NCBI RefSeq assembly: GCF_014195485.1 | Contig: NZ_JACIBU010000001.1 | Span: forward strand, 1,922,001 to 1,986,000 | From: Modestobacter versicolor | GTDB lineage: Bacteria; Actinomycetota; Actinomycetes; Mycobacteriales; Geodermatophilaceae | Length of the DNA: 64,000 nucleotides | Direction: 5' to 3' | Part shown: piece by piece, positions 34,442 to 41,746 of the stretch | Numbering within the stretch: the first letter of the stretch is position 1 | Layout of the letters: each line of letters starts with the position of its first letter | Translations under genes and position numbers: made by a program | Notes under the pieces: model-generated | The model's database searches: none | What the model was told of the DNA's origin: nothing | Seen by the model: the letters and a program-made list of their open reading frames with translations, nothing else

Positions 34442-34458
34442 TTGCGGTTTTCTTGCGG
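34441..34458 (+). promoter_or_regulatory. Direct repeat upstream of the TasA-like operon
   Basis: CTTGCGG occurs at 34441-34447 and 34452-34458, an 11-bp period that puts both copies on one face of the DNA. Such direct repeats are the usual binding pattern of OmpR-family regulators, and one is encoded at 37266-37970. The site lies about 92 bp before the TasA-like start. Regulation is inferred. Confidence 0.35.
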
Positions 34459-34549
34459 ATCGCTGGCGGGTGCCCTGCGGATGGGCCTCCAGAGTCATGT
34501 CTGTCGCCGGGAGAACCCGACGGCACCGACACCCGAAGGAGAACCGGCC

Positions 34550-35170
34550 ATGACCGCCACCACCACCCGCAGCCGCACCGCCCGCAAGGTCCTCGGCTCC
34601 CTGGGCGTCATCGGCGCCGCCGCTGCCGTCGCCGGCATGGGCACCTTCGGCACCTTCACCGACAGCACCACCCCGCTGAACGCCTCGGTCACCTCCGGCA
34701 CGCTGAACGTCGACCTGAAGAACATCGGCCAGGCCGCGACCCTCCCGATGACCGCCGCCGGCTTCGTGCCCGGCGACTCCATCAGCCGCGCGGTCGACCT
34801 GGTCAACAGCGGCAACCTCGCGCTGGGCAGCATGACGCTGACCTCCACCGCCACCACCTCGAGCGTGCTGGACACCGACAAGACCAACGGCCTGCAGCTG
34901 ACCGTCAAGTCCTGCCCCGTGGTCTGGACCGAGTCCGTCGTCAACGGCGTCGCGACCTACACCTGCTCCGGCACCGCCACCACGCTCGTGTCCAGCGCCG
35001 CCGTGATGAACGCCGTCCTGCCCAACGTGGCGAGCCTGGCCCCCAAGGGCACCGACCACCTCGTCGTGACCCTGTCGCTGCCGACCTCCGCCGACAACGG
35101 CTTCCAGGGCAAGACCAGCGCCCTCAGCGTCACCTTCACCGGGACCCAGCAGACCGGCACCAACCGCTGA
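34550..35170 (+). CDS. TasA/camelysin-like secreted fibre protein with SipW-type signal peptide
   Basis: 206 residues. The N-terminus has basic TRSRTARK, a hydrophobic run VLGSLGVIGAAAAVAGMG and then TFGTFTDSTTPLNASV. This is the layout of SipW-dependent signal peptides in TasA/CalY proteins. The mature part is a beta-rich domain with PGDSISRAVDLVNSGNLALGSMTLTST, the camelysin signature region, and two Cys (KSCP, YTCSG). In Bacillus such proteins polymerise into biofilm matrix fibres; a similar role is inferred. AAGGAGA precedes the ATG. The next gene encodes the matching signal peptidase. Confidence 0.85.
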   Translation: MTATTTRSRTARKVLGSLGVIGAAAAVAGMGTFGTFTDSTTPLNASVTSGTLNVDLKNIGQAATLPMTAAGFVPGDSISRAVDLVNSGNLALGSMTLTSTATTSSVLDTDKTNGLQLTVKSCPVVWTESVVNGVATYTCSGTATTLVSSAAVMNAVLPNVASLAPKGTDHLVVTLSLPTSADNGFQGKTSALSVTFTGTQQTGTNR

Positions 35171-35220
35171 CCTGCGGCTGACCCCGCCCACCCGCTGACC
35201 ACCCACCCGGAGGACACACC

Positions 35221-35862
35221 ATGACCACCGCCCTGCTGGCCCCCACCGCACTCCCGACGGACACCACGATCGCCGTCCGTCCGGCGCAGCAGCTGCCCCG
35301 GACCCGCACCGCGGGCCTCGGCAAGCGCGCGGCAGGCCTGGTGTACCGCTGGACCGTCCGGCTCGTGGTCACCCTGGCCGTCCTGGCCTTCGGCGTCCTC
35401 GCCGTCGGACCGCACGTCCTGGACTACCGCACGATGACGATGCTCACCGGCAGCATGTCGCCGGTCATCGACCCGGGTGACGTCACCATCGTGACGCCGC
35501 TGCCGGTCGACGAGGTCGAGGTCGGCATGATCATCAGCTACCACATCCCGATCGACGACCACCACGTCGTCAGCCACCGCGTGATCAGCGTCGAGCACGG
35601 CGCCGACGGCACGGTCACGGTGGAGACCAAGGGCGACGCGAACGAGGCCATCGACCCCTGGAAGGCGGTCCTGCAGGGTGACACCGCCTACGAGGTGCGC
35701 GCCGTCGTCCCCGGGCTCGGCCACGTCATCGAGGTCCTGCGCACCCCGGTGGTGAGCCAGGCCCTGGTCTACGGCGCCCCGACCCTGCTGGCCGGCTGGC
35801 TGCTCCTGTCCATCTGGCGCCCGGCCCCGGCCGAGCGGCGCGAGGACGAGGACGCCGCCTGA
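35221..35862 (+). CDS. sipW: SipW-type signal peptidase I (S26B)
   Basis: 213-residue membrane peptidase. Helix 1 at about 46-63, then catalytic Ser78 in LTGSMSPVIDPGD and His119 in VVSHRVISVE, replacing the Lys of ordinary bacterial signal peptidases, as in archaeal/ER-type and SipW enzymes. Asp139 in TKGDANEAID fits the acidic residue of the family. A second helix lies near the C-terminus (about 182-200). It should process the TasA-like protein and the small secreted protein on either side. Its TGA shares one base with the next ATG (TGATG). Confidence 0.93.
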   Translation: MTTALLAPTALPTDTTIAVRPAQQLPRTRTAGLGKRAAGLVYRWTVRLVVTLAVLAFGVLAVGPHVLDYRTMTMLTGSMSPVIDPGDVTIVTPLPVDEVEVGMIISYHIPIDDHHVVSHRVISVEHGADGTVTVETKGDANEAIDPWKAVLQGDTAYEVRAVVPGLGHVIEVLRTPVVSQALVYGAPTLLAGWLLLSIWRPAPAERREDEDAA

Positions 35863-36311
35863 TGGGCGCGCTGCGCCGCGGCCTGCTGCTGGTCGCCGTC
35901 ACGGCCGCCACCGTCGTGGGCCTGACCGCCGCGCCCGCCCAGGCCGGGTTCGACGACCGGGCCACCATGACGGCCTCGGTGGGCACCGCGAAGGTCGCCC
36001 CGCCGACGAGCCTCAGCACGGCCGGCACGAAGTGCGTCACCCGCACCGACGCCTGGGGCCGCACCTACACCACGCTGGAGGCCCGGCTCTCCTGGACCGG
36101 CAGCACCACCCCCAAGGTGACCAGCTACCAGGTCATCGCCTACGCCAGCGGCTGGTCCTACGAGGTCACCACGGTGAACGCCCCGACCACCGTCGTCACC
36201 GGCAGCTACGACAGCTACTACGCCACCCAGAACGTCCAGGTCGTCGTGACCGCCCGCACCAGCTACGGCTGGACCGCGGAGTCCGCCAAGTCAGGAGTCA
36301 TCAAGTGCTGA
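35862..36311 (+). CDS. Small secreted protein, probable second SipW substrate
   Basis: 149 residues with a signal peptide (LLLVAVTAATVVGLTAAPAQA). The mature N-terminus GFDDRATMTASVGTAKV recalls the start of TasA-like proteins (F-x-D...ASV-x-x-G). The rest is a beta-sandwich of fibronectin type III appearance (SLSTAGTKCV... ARLSWTGSTTPKVTSYQVIAYA ... VVVTARTSYGWTAES) with two Cys that could form a disulfide. It could be a minor fibre or anchoring subunit. It overlaps the signal peptidase by one base and the REC/Hpt gene by seven. Confidence 0.8.
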   Translation: MGALRRGLLLVAVTAATVVGLTAAPAQAGFDDRATMTASVGTAKVAPPTSLSTAGTKCVTRTDAWGRTYTTLEARLSWTGSTTPKVTSYQVIAYASGWSYEVTTVNAPTTVVTGSYDSYYATQNVQVVVTARTSYGWTAESAKSGVIKC

Positions 36312-37174
36312 CCGCCCTCGTGATCGACGCCTCCCCCGCCGCCCGCCGGCAGGTCACCGGTCTCCTGGAGCTGTCCGGCTGGGGGGTCCACGAGGCCGCC
36401 GACGCCGAGGACGCCCGCTGGCTGAGCACCGCGACCCACCCCGACCTGGTGGTCACCGCCGCCACCGTGCCCGGTGCGGAGAGCGGCGCGGCCCTGCTGC
36501 GCGAGCTCCGCCGGGCCGGCAGCACCGCCCGCTTCCTCGTCGTCACCGTCGAGCCCACCGCCACCGAGCGCGCCGCGGCCCTCGCCGCCGGCGCCCTCGC
36601 CTGCCTGGCCGCTCCGGTCGACGCCCACCTGCTGCTCGACCTGGTCCGCAGACGCACCACCCCGGTCACCGAGCCGGCCGCCGCCCGCGACATGGTGGAC
36701 GTCGAGGACCTGCACGACGCCGACCTGGACGCCGACCTGGTGGAGCGGCTGCAGGGGATGTACGACGCCGCGCTCCCCACCCGGTTCTCCGCGATCGACC
36801 GGGGCGTCCGGGCGGGTGACCCGCGGGCCGTGGCCTCCGCGGCGCACACCCTCGCCGGCACCTCCGGGCAGCTCGGTCACCCCGAGGTCGCCTCCGTCTG
36901 CCAGGCCATCGCCTCCGACGCCCGGCGCGGGATCATGGCGCACGCGCTGGTCTCCCGGCTGGCCGGGCTGGCCGGGGTCGACCGCCGGGCCGCCGACCGC
37001 CGCGACGCCGTCCGCACCACCCCGGACCGCCGGGTCGCCCGCGCCGACCGCCGCGCGTCGATGGCCTCGGCCGCCGACGTGCTGAGCGGCCGGATGGACC
37101 TCGGCGGCCTGCTGCACGCCGCCGACGCGGCCGCCGGCCGGCTGGCCGCGCGCCGCCGGGACATCGCCGCCTGA
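36305..37174 (+). CDS. Degenerate receiver–Hpt phosphotransfer protein
   Basis: 289 residues. Residues 1-115 have the receiver fold (LVIDASPAARRQVTGLLELSG), but the phospho-acceptor Asp is replaced by Ala52 (LVVTAATVPG), the conserved Lys by Ala103 (LAAPVDA), and one pocket Asp is lost. This is a pseudo-receiver. Residues 140-230 are an Hpt domain with phospho-acceptor His181 in AAHTLAGTSGQLG. A basic tail with repeated RRAADRRDAVR and RRVARADRR follows. The GTG start overlaps the upstream stop by seven bases, placing it firmly in the TasA/SipW operon. It probably relays phosphate between the local kinase and regulators. Confidence 0.87.
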   Translation: MLTALVIDASPAARRQVTGLLELSGWGVHEAADAEDARWLSTATHPDLVVTAATVPGAESGAALLRELRRAGSTARFLVVTVEPTATERAAALAAGALACLAAPVDAHLLLDLVRRRTTPVTEPAAARDMVDVEDLHDADLDADLVERLQGMYDAALPTRFSAIDRGVRAGDPRAVASAAHTLAGTSGQLGHPEVASVCQAIASDARRGIMAHALVSRLAGLAGVDRRAADRRDAVRTTPDRRVARADRRASMASAADVLSGRMDLGGLLHAADAAAGRLAARRRDIAA

Positions 37175-37183
37175 CCACGACAA

Positions 37184-37216
37184 CGCGGCCCGGTCCCACG
37201 GGGGGACCGGGCCGCG
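37184..37216. terminator. Terminator of the TasA-like operon
   Basis: A perfect 14-bp stem (37184-37197 with 37203-37216) and a 5-nt loop lie between the convergent Hpt gene and OmpR-type regulator gene. Confidence 0.82.
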
Positions 37217-37265
37217 TCGTCGGATGCAGCTGTACTACCTGAAGGAACGCCTGCTGCCCGACTGC

Positions 37266-37970
37266 TCAGGCGACCAGGCGGTACCCCACCCCCCGGACCG
37301 TCTTGATCTCGGGGTGGCTCAGCCCCGCGGCCGTGAGCTTGCGCCGCAGGTTGGACATGTGGGCCTCGACCAGCCGGAGGTTGCCCTCCCAGTCGGTCTG
37401 CCAGACCTCGCGCAGCAGGGTCTCCCGCTGCAGCACCCGGCCGGGCCGGGAGACCAGCGCCGCGAGCAGGTCGAACTCGGTGCGGGTCAGGTCGACGGCG
37501 GCGCCGTCCACCCGCACCTCGCGGCTGTCCGGGTCGACCTCCAGCTCGGCGAGCCGGCGGACGGTGTCCTCGACCGGCTGCCGCGGCTCGGGCGCGGCCG
37601 CGGTGCGCGGCCGGCGGAGCATCGTCTGCACCCGCGCCACCAGCTCGCGCGGCGAGAACGGCTTGGCCATGTAGCCGTCCGCTCCCACGGCGAGGCCGAT
37701 CAGCAGGTCGACCTCCTCCGCGCGGGCGGTCAGCATGAGCACGTAGCAGTCGGTCTCCGCGCGGAGCTGGCGGCACACCTCGGTGCCGTCGGCGTCCGGC
37801 AGTCCGAGGTCCAGGACGACGACGTCCGGCGGCTCGCGCCGGACCTCCGTCAGGCACTCGGCTCCGGTGGTCGCCTCGCGGACGTCCATCCCGGCACGGC
37901 GCAGCACGGTGACGACGAGTTCACGGATCTCGTCGGTGTCCTCGACCACGAGCACGGACTGACCCGGCAC
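37266..37970 (-). CDS. OmpR/PhoB-family response regulator
   Basis: 234 residues. Receiver with Glu10/Asp11, phospho-acceptor Asp54 in VVLDLGLPD and Lys103 in YMAKPFSPREL. A winged helix spans about 135-234, with LTRTEFDLLAALVSRPGRVLQRETLL and the C-terminal RGVGYRLVA. GTG at 37970 follows GGAGGGG. There is no kinase beside it in the same operon. It is convergent with the TasA-like/Hpt operon, so it may be the output of that relay and bind the direct repeat at 34441; this is inferred. Confidence 0.93.
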   Translation of the reverse strand: MPGQSVLVVEDTDEIRELVVTVLRRAGMDVREATTGAECLTEVRREPPDVVVLDLGLPDADGTEVCRQLRAETDCYVLMLTARAEEVDLLIGLAVGADGYMAKPFSPRELVARVQTMLRRPRTAAAPEPRQPVEDTVRRLAELEVDPDSREVRVDGAAVDLTRTEFDLLAALVSRPGRVLQRETLLREVWQTDWEGNLRLVEAHMSNLRRKLTAAGLSHPEIKTVRGVGYRLVA

Positions 37971-37990
37971 GACCCCTCCCCCACGTCTGG

Positions 37991-38025
37991 CACCAGCAGG
38001 ACGCCGATCTGGCGTCCTGCTGGTG
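37991..38025 (-). terminator. Hairpin between acyl-CoA dehydrogenase and the OmpR-type gene
   Basis: A perfect 15-bp stem (37991-38005 with 38011-38025) and a GATCT loop, 69 bp after the dehydrogenase stop and 21 bp before the regulator start. It probably ends the dehydrogenase transcript; an operator or leader role for the regulator is also possible. Confidence 0.7.
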
Positions 38026-38093
38026 ATCGTCACGTGGGGCGCGGACCTCCACCCCGCCGGTGCCCGGCCCACCCCATCGGGTGACCGCGCCGA

Positions 38094-39272
38094 TCACACG
38101 AAGGCGGACATCCCGGTGATCGAGCGGCCGACGATCAGGGTGTTCATCTCGCGGGTGCCCTCGTAGGAGTACAGCGCCTCGGCGTCGTTGAAGAACCGGA
38201 CGACGTCGTAGTCCAGGACGATGCCGTTGCCGCCGAACAGCTCGCGGGCCCAGGCGACGGTCTCCCGGCCGCGGCTGGTCACGTAGCTCTTGGCCAGCGC
38301 GGCCTGGTCGTCGCGCAGCTCGTCGGTCTCCTGCAGCTGGGCGACCCGCACGGTCATCCCGAGGCTGGCGGTGACGTTGCCGAGCATCCGGGCGAGCAGG
38401 TCCTGGATCAGCTGGAAGCCGCCGATCGGCTTGCCGAACTGCTGGCGCTCCTTGGCGTAGGCGACCGCCACCTCGTAGGCGCCGACCTGGCAGCCGACGC
38501 CGCTCCACGCCACCCCGCCGCGGGTCACCTTGAGGACCTTGTTGACGTCCTTGAAGGTGTTGCCGCCCTCGAGCTTGTTCGCCGCGGGGATGCGGCAGTC
38601 GGTGAAGGCCAGGTCGGCGTTCTGCACGGTGCGCAGCGCGAACTTGTCCTCGATCTTGGTCGCCTGGAAGCCGGGGGTGCCCTTCTCCACGACGAACGTC
38701 TTGACCTGGTCGTCGTCCACGTCGCGGGCGAAGACCACCACGACGTCGGCGAAGGTGCCGTTGCCGATCCAGCGCTTGGCGCCGTTGAGCACCCAGGAGT
38801 CGCCGTCCCGCCGGGCGGTGGTGCGCATACCGCGGGCGACGTCGGAGCCGCCCTCGGGCTCGGTCAGCCCGAACGCGCCGATCGTCTCCAGCCGCATCAT
38901 CGAGGGGATCCAGCGCTGCCGCTGCTCCTCCGAGCCGAGGATCATGATCGAGCCCATCGCCAGGCCGTTGTGCACGCCCAGGAAGGTCGCCATCGACGGG
39001 TCGACGCGGGAGAGCTCCATCGCCTGGAAGCCGGTGAAGAGCCGGGACGCGCGCGGGCGGCCCTCCCAGTCGTAGGAGCGCCCGACGATGTCGGCCTCGG
39101 CGAACTTCGGCACCAGGTCGTGCGGGAACTCGGCGGCGGCCCAGGCGGCGTTGACCCGCGGCTTGATCTCGCTGGCCAGGAACTCGCGCAGGGCCAGGAG
39201 CTCCTTCTGCTCGTCCTCGGGCAGCAGCGACTGGAACCCGAAGAAGTCGGCGGGCAGGAGCAGGTCGGTCAT
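38094..39272 (-). CDS. Acyl-CoA dehydrogenase (glutaryl-CoA dehydrogenase-like)
   Basis: FAD enzyme of 392 residues that desaturates acyl-CoA at C2-C3. FAD segments GAFGLTEPEGGSD and RWIGNGTFAD are intact. The catalytic Glu is in YSYEGTREMNTLIVGR near residue 375. This C-terminal motif and LFGGNGIVLDYDV are closest to glutaryl-CoA dehydrogenases, which would place it in lysine/tryptophan or aromatic catabolism; a general acyl-CoA role is possible. The ATG at 39272 removes a non-conserved extension. It is monocistronic with a hairpin at its end. Confidence 0.92.
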   Translation of the reverse strand: MTDLLLPADFFGFQSLLPEDEQKELLALREFLASEIKPRVNAAWAAAEFPHDLVPKFAEADIVGRSYDWEGRPRASRLFTGFQAMELSRVDPSMATFLGVHNGLAMGSIMILGSEEQRQRWIPSMMRLETIGAFGLTEPEGGSDVARGMRTTARRDGDSWVLNGAKRWIGNGTFADVVVVFARDVDDDQVKTFVVEKGTPGFQATKIEDKFALRTVQNADLAFTDCRIPAANKLEGGNTFKDVNKVLKVTRGGVAWSGVGCQVGAYEVAVAYAKERQQFGKPIGGFQLIQDLLARMLGNVTASLGMTVRVAQLQETDELRDDQAALAKSYVTSRGRETVAWARELFGGNGIVLDYDVVRFFNDAEALYSYEGTREMNTLIVGRSITGMSAFV

Positions 39273-39361
39273 GGCAGCGGTGCCTTCTCTCTCGTCGTCC
39301 TCGACGTCCTGACCCGATGCTGCGCCCGATCCGCCGCCCCAGCCACCGAGGGTGTCCCAGC

Positions 39362-39997
39362 TCACCCCAGCGGCTTCGTCCAGGTCAGCTCGTAGCGCCA
39401 GAACGCCAGCCGCCGCACCCGGACGCCGGGCAGCACGGTGGCCGCGGTCGCCCGCACCTGGCGGGTGGTGAGCTCCGGGTCGCGCACCGGCATGGCCCGC
39501 ACGTCGGCCGGGTGGGCGAGCAGCGGCCGGCCGGTGAGCGCCCGCCCGGCGGCGAACGCCCCGCCCAGCACCCGGTGCCCCAGCACGGCGGCCAGCTCGA
39601 CCGGGAGCTCGGCCGGCAGGTCGGTGCGCGGCAGGGCGACGGCGACGAGCACCCCACCGGGTCGCAGCCAGCCCGCCATCCGCTCCAGCGCCGGGGCCAG
39701 CGGCAGGTGGTGCAGCGCGCTCATGCTGAGCACGGCGTCGTACCCGCCGTCCGGGAGGTCGACGGTGAGCGCGTCGGCCTGCCGGACGGCGACGTTCGCC
39801 GGGACCCGCGCCCGGGCGAGCGCCACCATCGCCGGGTCGCGGTCCACGGCGTCCACCCGCTCCGCGCGCCGGGCGAGCTCCCCCGCGAGCGCGCCGGCAC
39901 CGCACCCGACGTCGAGCACCCGCTGCGCGCCCGGCGGCACCCGGCGGAGCAGCAGCCGGTGGTACCAGGCGTTGTGGTCCCAGTCCGTCGCGCTCAT
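39362..39997 (-). CDS. Class I SAM-dependent methyltransferase
   Basis: 211 residues. SAM motif RVLDVGCGAGALAGELA near residue 27, acidic loop VDAVDRDPAMVALA, and post-motif LSMSALHHLPLAPALERM, as in ubiquinone/menaquinone- and UbiE-like small-molecule methyltransferases. The start ATG overlaps the stop of the following methyltransferase-like gene upstream (ATGA), so the two are translated together. Substrate unknown. Confidence 0.88.
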   Translation of the reverse strand: MSATDWDHNAWYHRLLLRRVPPGAQRVLDVGCGAGALAGELARRAERVDAVDRDPAMVALARARVPANVAVRQADALTVDLPDGGYDAVLSMSALHHLPLAPALERMAGWLRPGGVLVAVALPRTDLPAELPVELAAVLGHRVLGGAFAAGRALTGRPLLAHPADVRAMPVRDPELTTRQVRATAATVLPGVRVRRLAFWRYELTWTKPLG

Positions 39998-40509
39998 GCC
40001 CGGAGCTCGACGGCGATCGACGGCCGGGGCGGGGTGTCGCCGGTGTGGACGGCGGTCACCGCCAGCCCGTGCGGCGCCGCCAGCCCGGCCACCCGGTCGG
40101 CCTTCGCCCGCGCCTGCCCCGGCTGCAGCGGCTGGTCGACCAGCAGGACCCGGCCGCCGGGGGCCAGCACCCGCCGCACCACCGCGAACTCCGCGGCCGG
40201 CGGGCGCCAGAACGCCCCGACGTGCACGGCGACCACCAGGTCGAACGCGCCGTCGGGGAGGTCGGCGGCGAGCAGCTCGGTCGTCCGCACACCGACCGTG
40301 CCCGCGGCCACGGCGGCCGCGTTGCGGTCGGCCGCCGCCCGGGTCATCGTCGCCGAGCGGTCCAGCCCGAGCACGGAGCCGCCGGCCAGCCGCCCGGCCA
40401 GCAGCGACAGCATTACGCCGTGGCCGCAGCCCACCTCGAGCACGCGGTCGCCGGGCCGCGGCGCCGCCACCTCGGCCGCCCAGGCCAGCCGGGCCGAGGC
40501 GGTTGCCAC
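39994..40509 (-). CDS. Second SAM-dependent methyltransferase
   Basis: 171 residues, compact Rossmann methyltransferase. SAM motif RVLEVGCGHGVMLSLLA near residue 24, GLDRSATMTRAAADRN and FDLVVAVHVGAFWRPPA follow. GTG at 40509 lies two bases after the TAG of the PEP-mutase-like gene, so it is coupled to it. The stop overlaps the next methyltransferase. Being shorter than usual, it lacks a substrate-binding insertion. Three genes thus form one transcription unit on the minus strand. Confidence 0.82.
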   Translation of the reverse strand: MATASARLAWAAEVAAPRPGDRVLEVGCGHGVMLSLLAGRLAGGSVLGLDRSATMTRAAADRNAAAVAAGTVGVRTTELLAADLPDGAFDLVVAVHVGAFWRPPAAEFAVVRRVLAPGGRVLLVDQPLQPGQARAKADRVAGLAAPHGLAVTAVHTGDTPPRPSIAVELRA

Positions 40510-40511
40510 GG

Positions 40512-41294
40512 CTAGTTCAGCGGCCGGGTACCGGCGGGGAGCGTGCCACCGGAGACCATCCCGGTGACCGCGTCCTGCAGCGCGGTCAGCGCCACCCGCT
40601 GGGTGAACGGGCCGGTGGACACCCGGGCGACCCCGAGCTGCTCGAGCTCGCGGGCCGGCAGCGAGACACCGGGCACGCTGATCACGCTGAGCCGGCGCGG
40701 GCCGAGGGCGTCGACCAGCGCGGCGACCTCCTCGCGGGCCACGACGCCCGGGACGAAGACGACCGGCGCCCCGACCTCCAGGTACGCCCTGCCCCGGGTG
40801 ACCGCCTCGGTGAGCACCGCTGCGCGGTCGGCGTCCTCGCCCGCCCGCACGAAGGCGTCGGTGCGGGCGTTGAGCACGAAGTCGATCCCGGCGTCCCGGC
40901 CGGCCCGGAGCACCGCCTCCACCGCGGCCACCGCGTCGTCCAGCGGCGCCAGCTGGTCCTCGAGGTTGCCGCCGACGACGCCGACCGCGATCGCCCGGCG
41001 GGCGGTCTCCCCGGCGTCGCCGTAGCCGGCCTCGAAGTCCATCGAGACCGGCAGGTCGACCGCGGAGACGATCCGCTCGACCATCCCCAGGTGCAGGTCG
41101 AGCGGGATGTTCTCGCCGTCCTCGTAGCCGAACGTCGCCGCGATCGAGTGGCTGGCGGTGGCCAGGGCCCGCACGCCCGGCGTCCCGGCGACCACGGTGG
41201 CGGAGACGACGTCCCACACGTTGGTCAGGGTCAGGATCTCGTCGGCGGTGTGCAGCTCGAGCAGGGTGCGGGCGCGGTCAGCGAGGTCAGCCAT
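40512..41294 (-). CDS. Isocitrate lyase/PEP mutase-family protein
   Basis: 260 residues of the ICL/PEPM barrel family. VWDVVSATVVAGTPGVRALATASHSIAATFGYEDG at the N-terminus, VSMDFEAGYGDAGETARRAI with the metal-binding Asp, and NLEDQ and LNARTDAF further on, are the family blocks. The KKCGH motif of isocitrate lyase is absent, so it is more likely a carboxyphosphonoenolpyruvate mutase-, oxaloacetase- or methylisocitrate lyase-like enzyme of unknown substrate. ATG 41294 is preferred to TTG 41303. A 20-bp perfect palindrome lies 14 bp upstream of the start. Confidence 0.85.
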   Translation of the reverse strand: MADLADRARTLLELHTADEILTLTNVWDVVSATVVAGTPGVRALATASHSIAATFGYEDGENIPLDLHLGMVERIVSAVDLPVSMDFEAGYGDAGETARRAIAVGVVGGNLEDQLAPLDDAVAAVEAVLRAGRDAGIDFVLNARTDAFVRAGEDADRAAVLTEAVTRGRAYLEVGAPVVFVPGVVAREEVAALVDALGPRRLSVISVPGVSLPARELEQLGVARVSTGPFTQRVALTALQDAVTGMVSGGTLPAGTRPLN

Positions 41295-41307
41295 GGCGGT
41301 CAACCTA

Positions 41308-41327
41308 TCGACGTGTCGACACGTCGA
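41308..41327. promoter_or_regulatory. 20-bp perfect palindrome upstream of the PEP-mutase-like operon
   Basis: TCGACGTGTCGACACGTCGA is fully self-complementary without a loop gap. It lies 14 bp before the ATG of the operon and one base after the 3' end of the small membrane gene. Its position and symmetry suggest an operator. No regulator gene is adjacent. Confidence 0.45.
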
Positions 41328-41328
41328 C

Positions 41329-41523
41329 TCAGCCCTCGCGGTCCGGCTCCCGGCGCCCGGTCACCGGCACGAGCACCGCGGCTGCGCCGATGCCCGCGGC
41401 CACCAGCCAGAAGGGGTTGTCGACGACGTCCAGGGCGAGCAGCAGCAGCCCGACCAGCAGGCCCACGGCGGCCCCGGCGAAGGCCCAGGCGGTGAGCCGG
41501 GAGAGGAAGGTCCAGCCGTCCAT
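41329..41523 (-). CDS. Small two-helix membrane protein
   Basis: 64 residues with two hydrophobic segments (about 10-30 and 38-54) and a charged tail GRREPDREG. I do not recognise a family. The start ATG at 41523 has a GGGTGGGG stretch upstream. It is transcribed in the same direction as the PEP-mutase-like operon and may be its first gene, though the palindrome lies between them. Confidence 0.65.
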   Translation of the reverse strand: MDGWTFLSRLTAWAFAGAAVGLLVGLLLLALDVVDNPFWLVAAGIGAAAVLVPVTGRREPDREG

Positions 41524-41746
41524 GGCACCCCACCCTGCCGGGAGGGCACGCGACGGGCAAGCGGAGGGCGTCTCTAGCCTGGTCCACGGCCTCCCCACCG
41601 GCGGGGCGGGCAGGGTAGCGGCCCGCGCCCAACCCGACCGGCCGCCGTCCCCAGCGGACGCCGCTGTCCCCACCCGCCCGCCAGGGCCGCCCGCACCCGC
41701 CCGTGCACGGCAGCCTGACCCGGTGACCCCGAGGAGCTCGACGACC

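Noticed and set aside
34446..34475. Stress-sigma promoter GTTT-N17-GGGTGC before the TasA-like gene
   Set aside because: The -10 lacks the A of GGGTA and overlaps the direct repeat; too weak to call.
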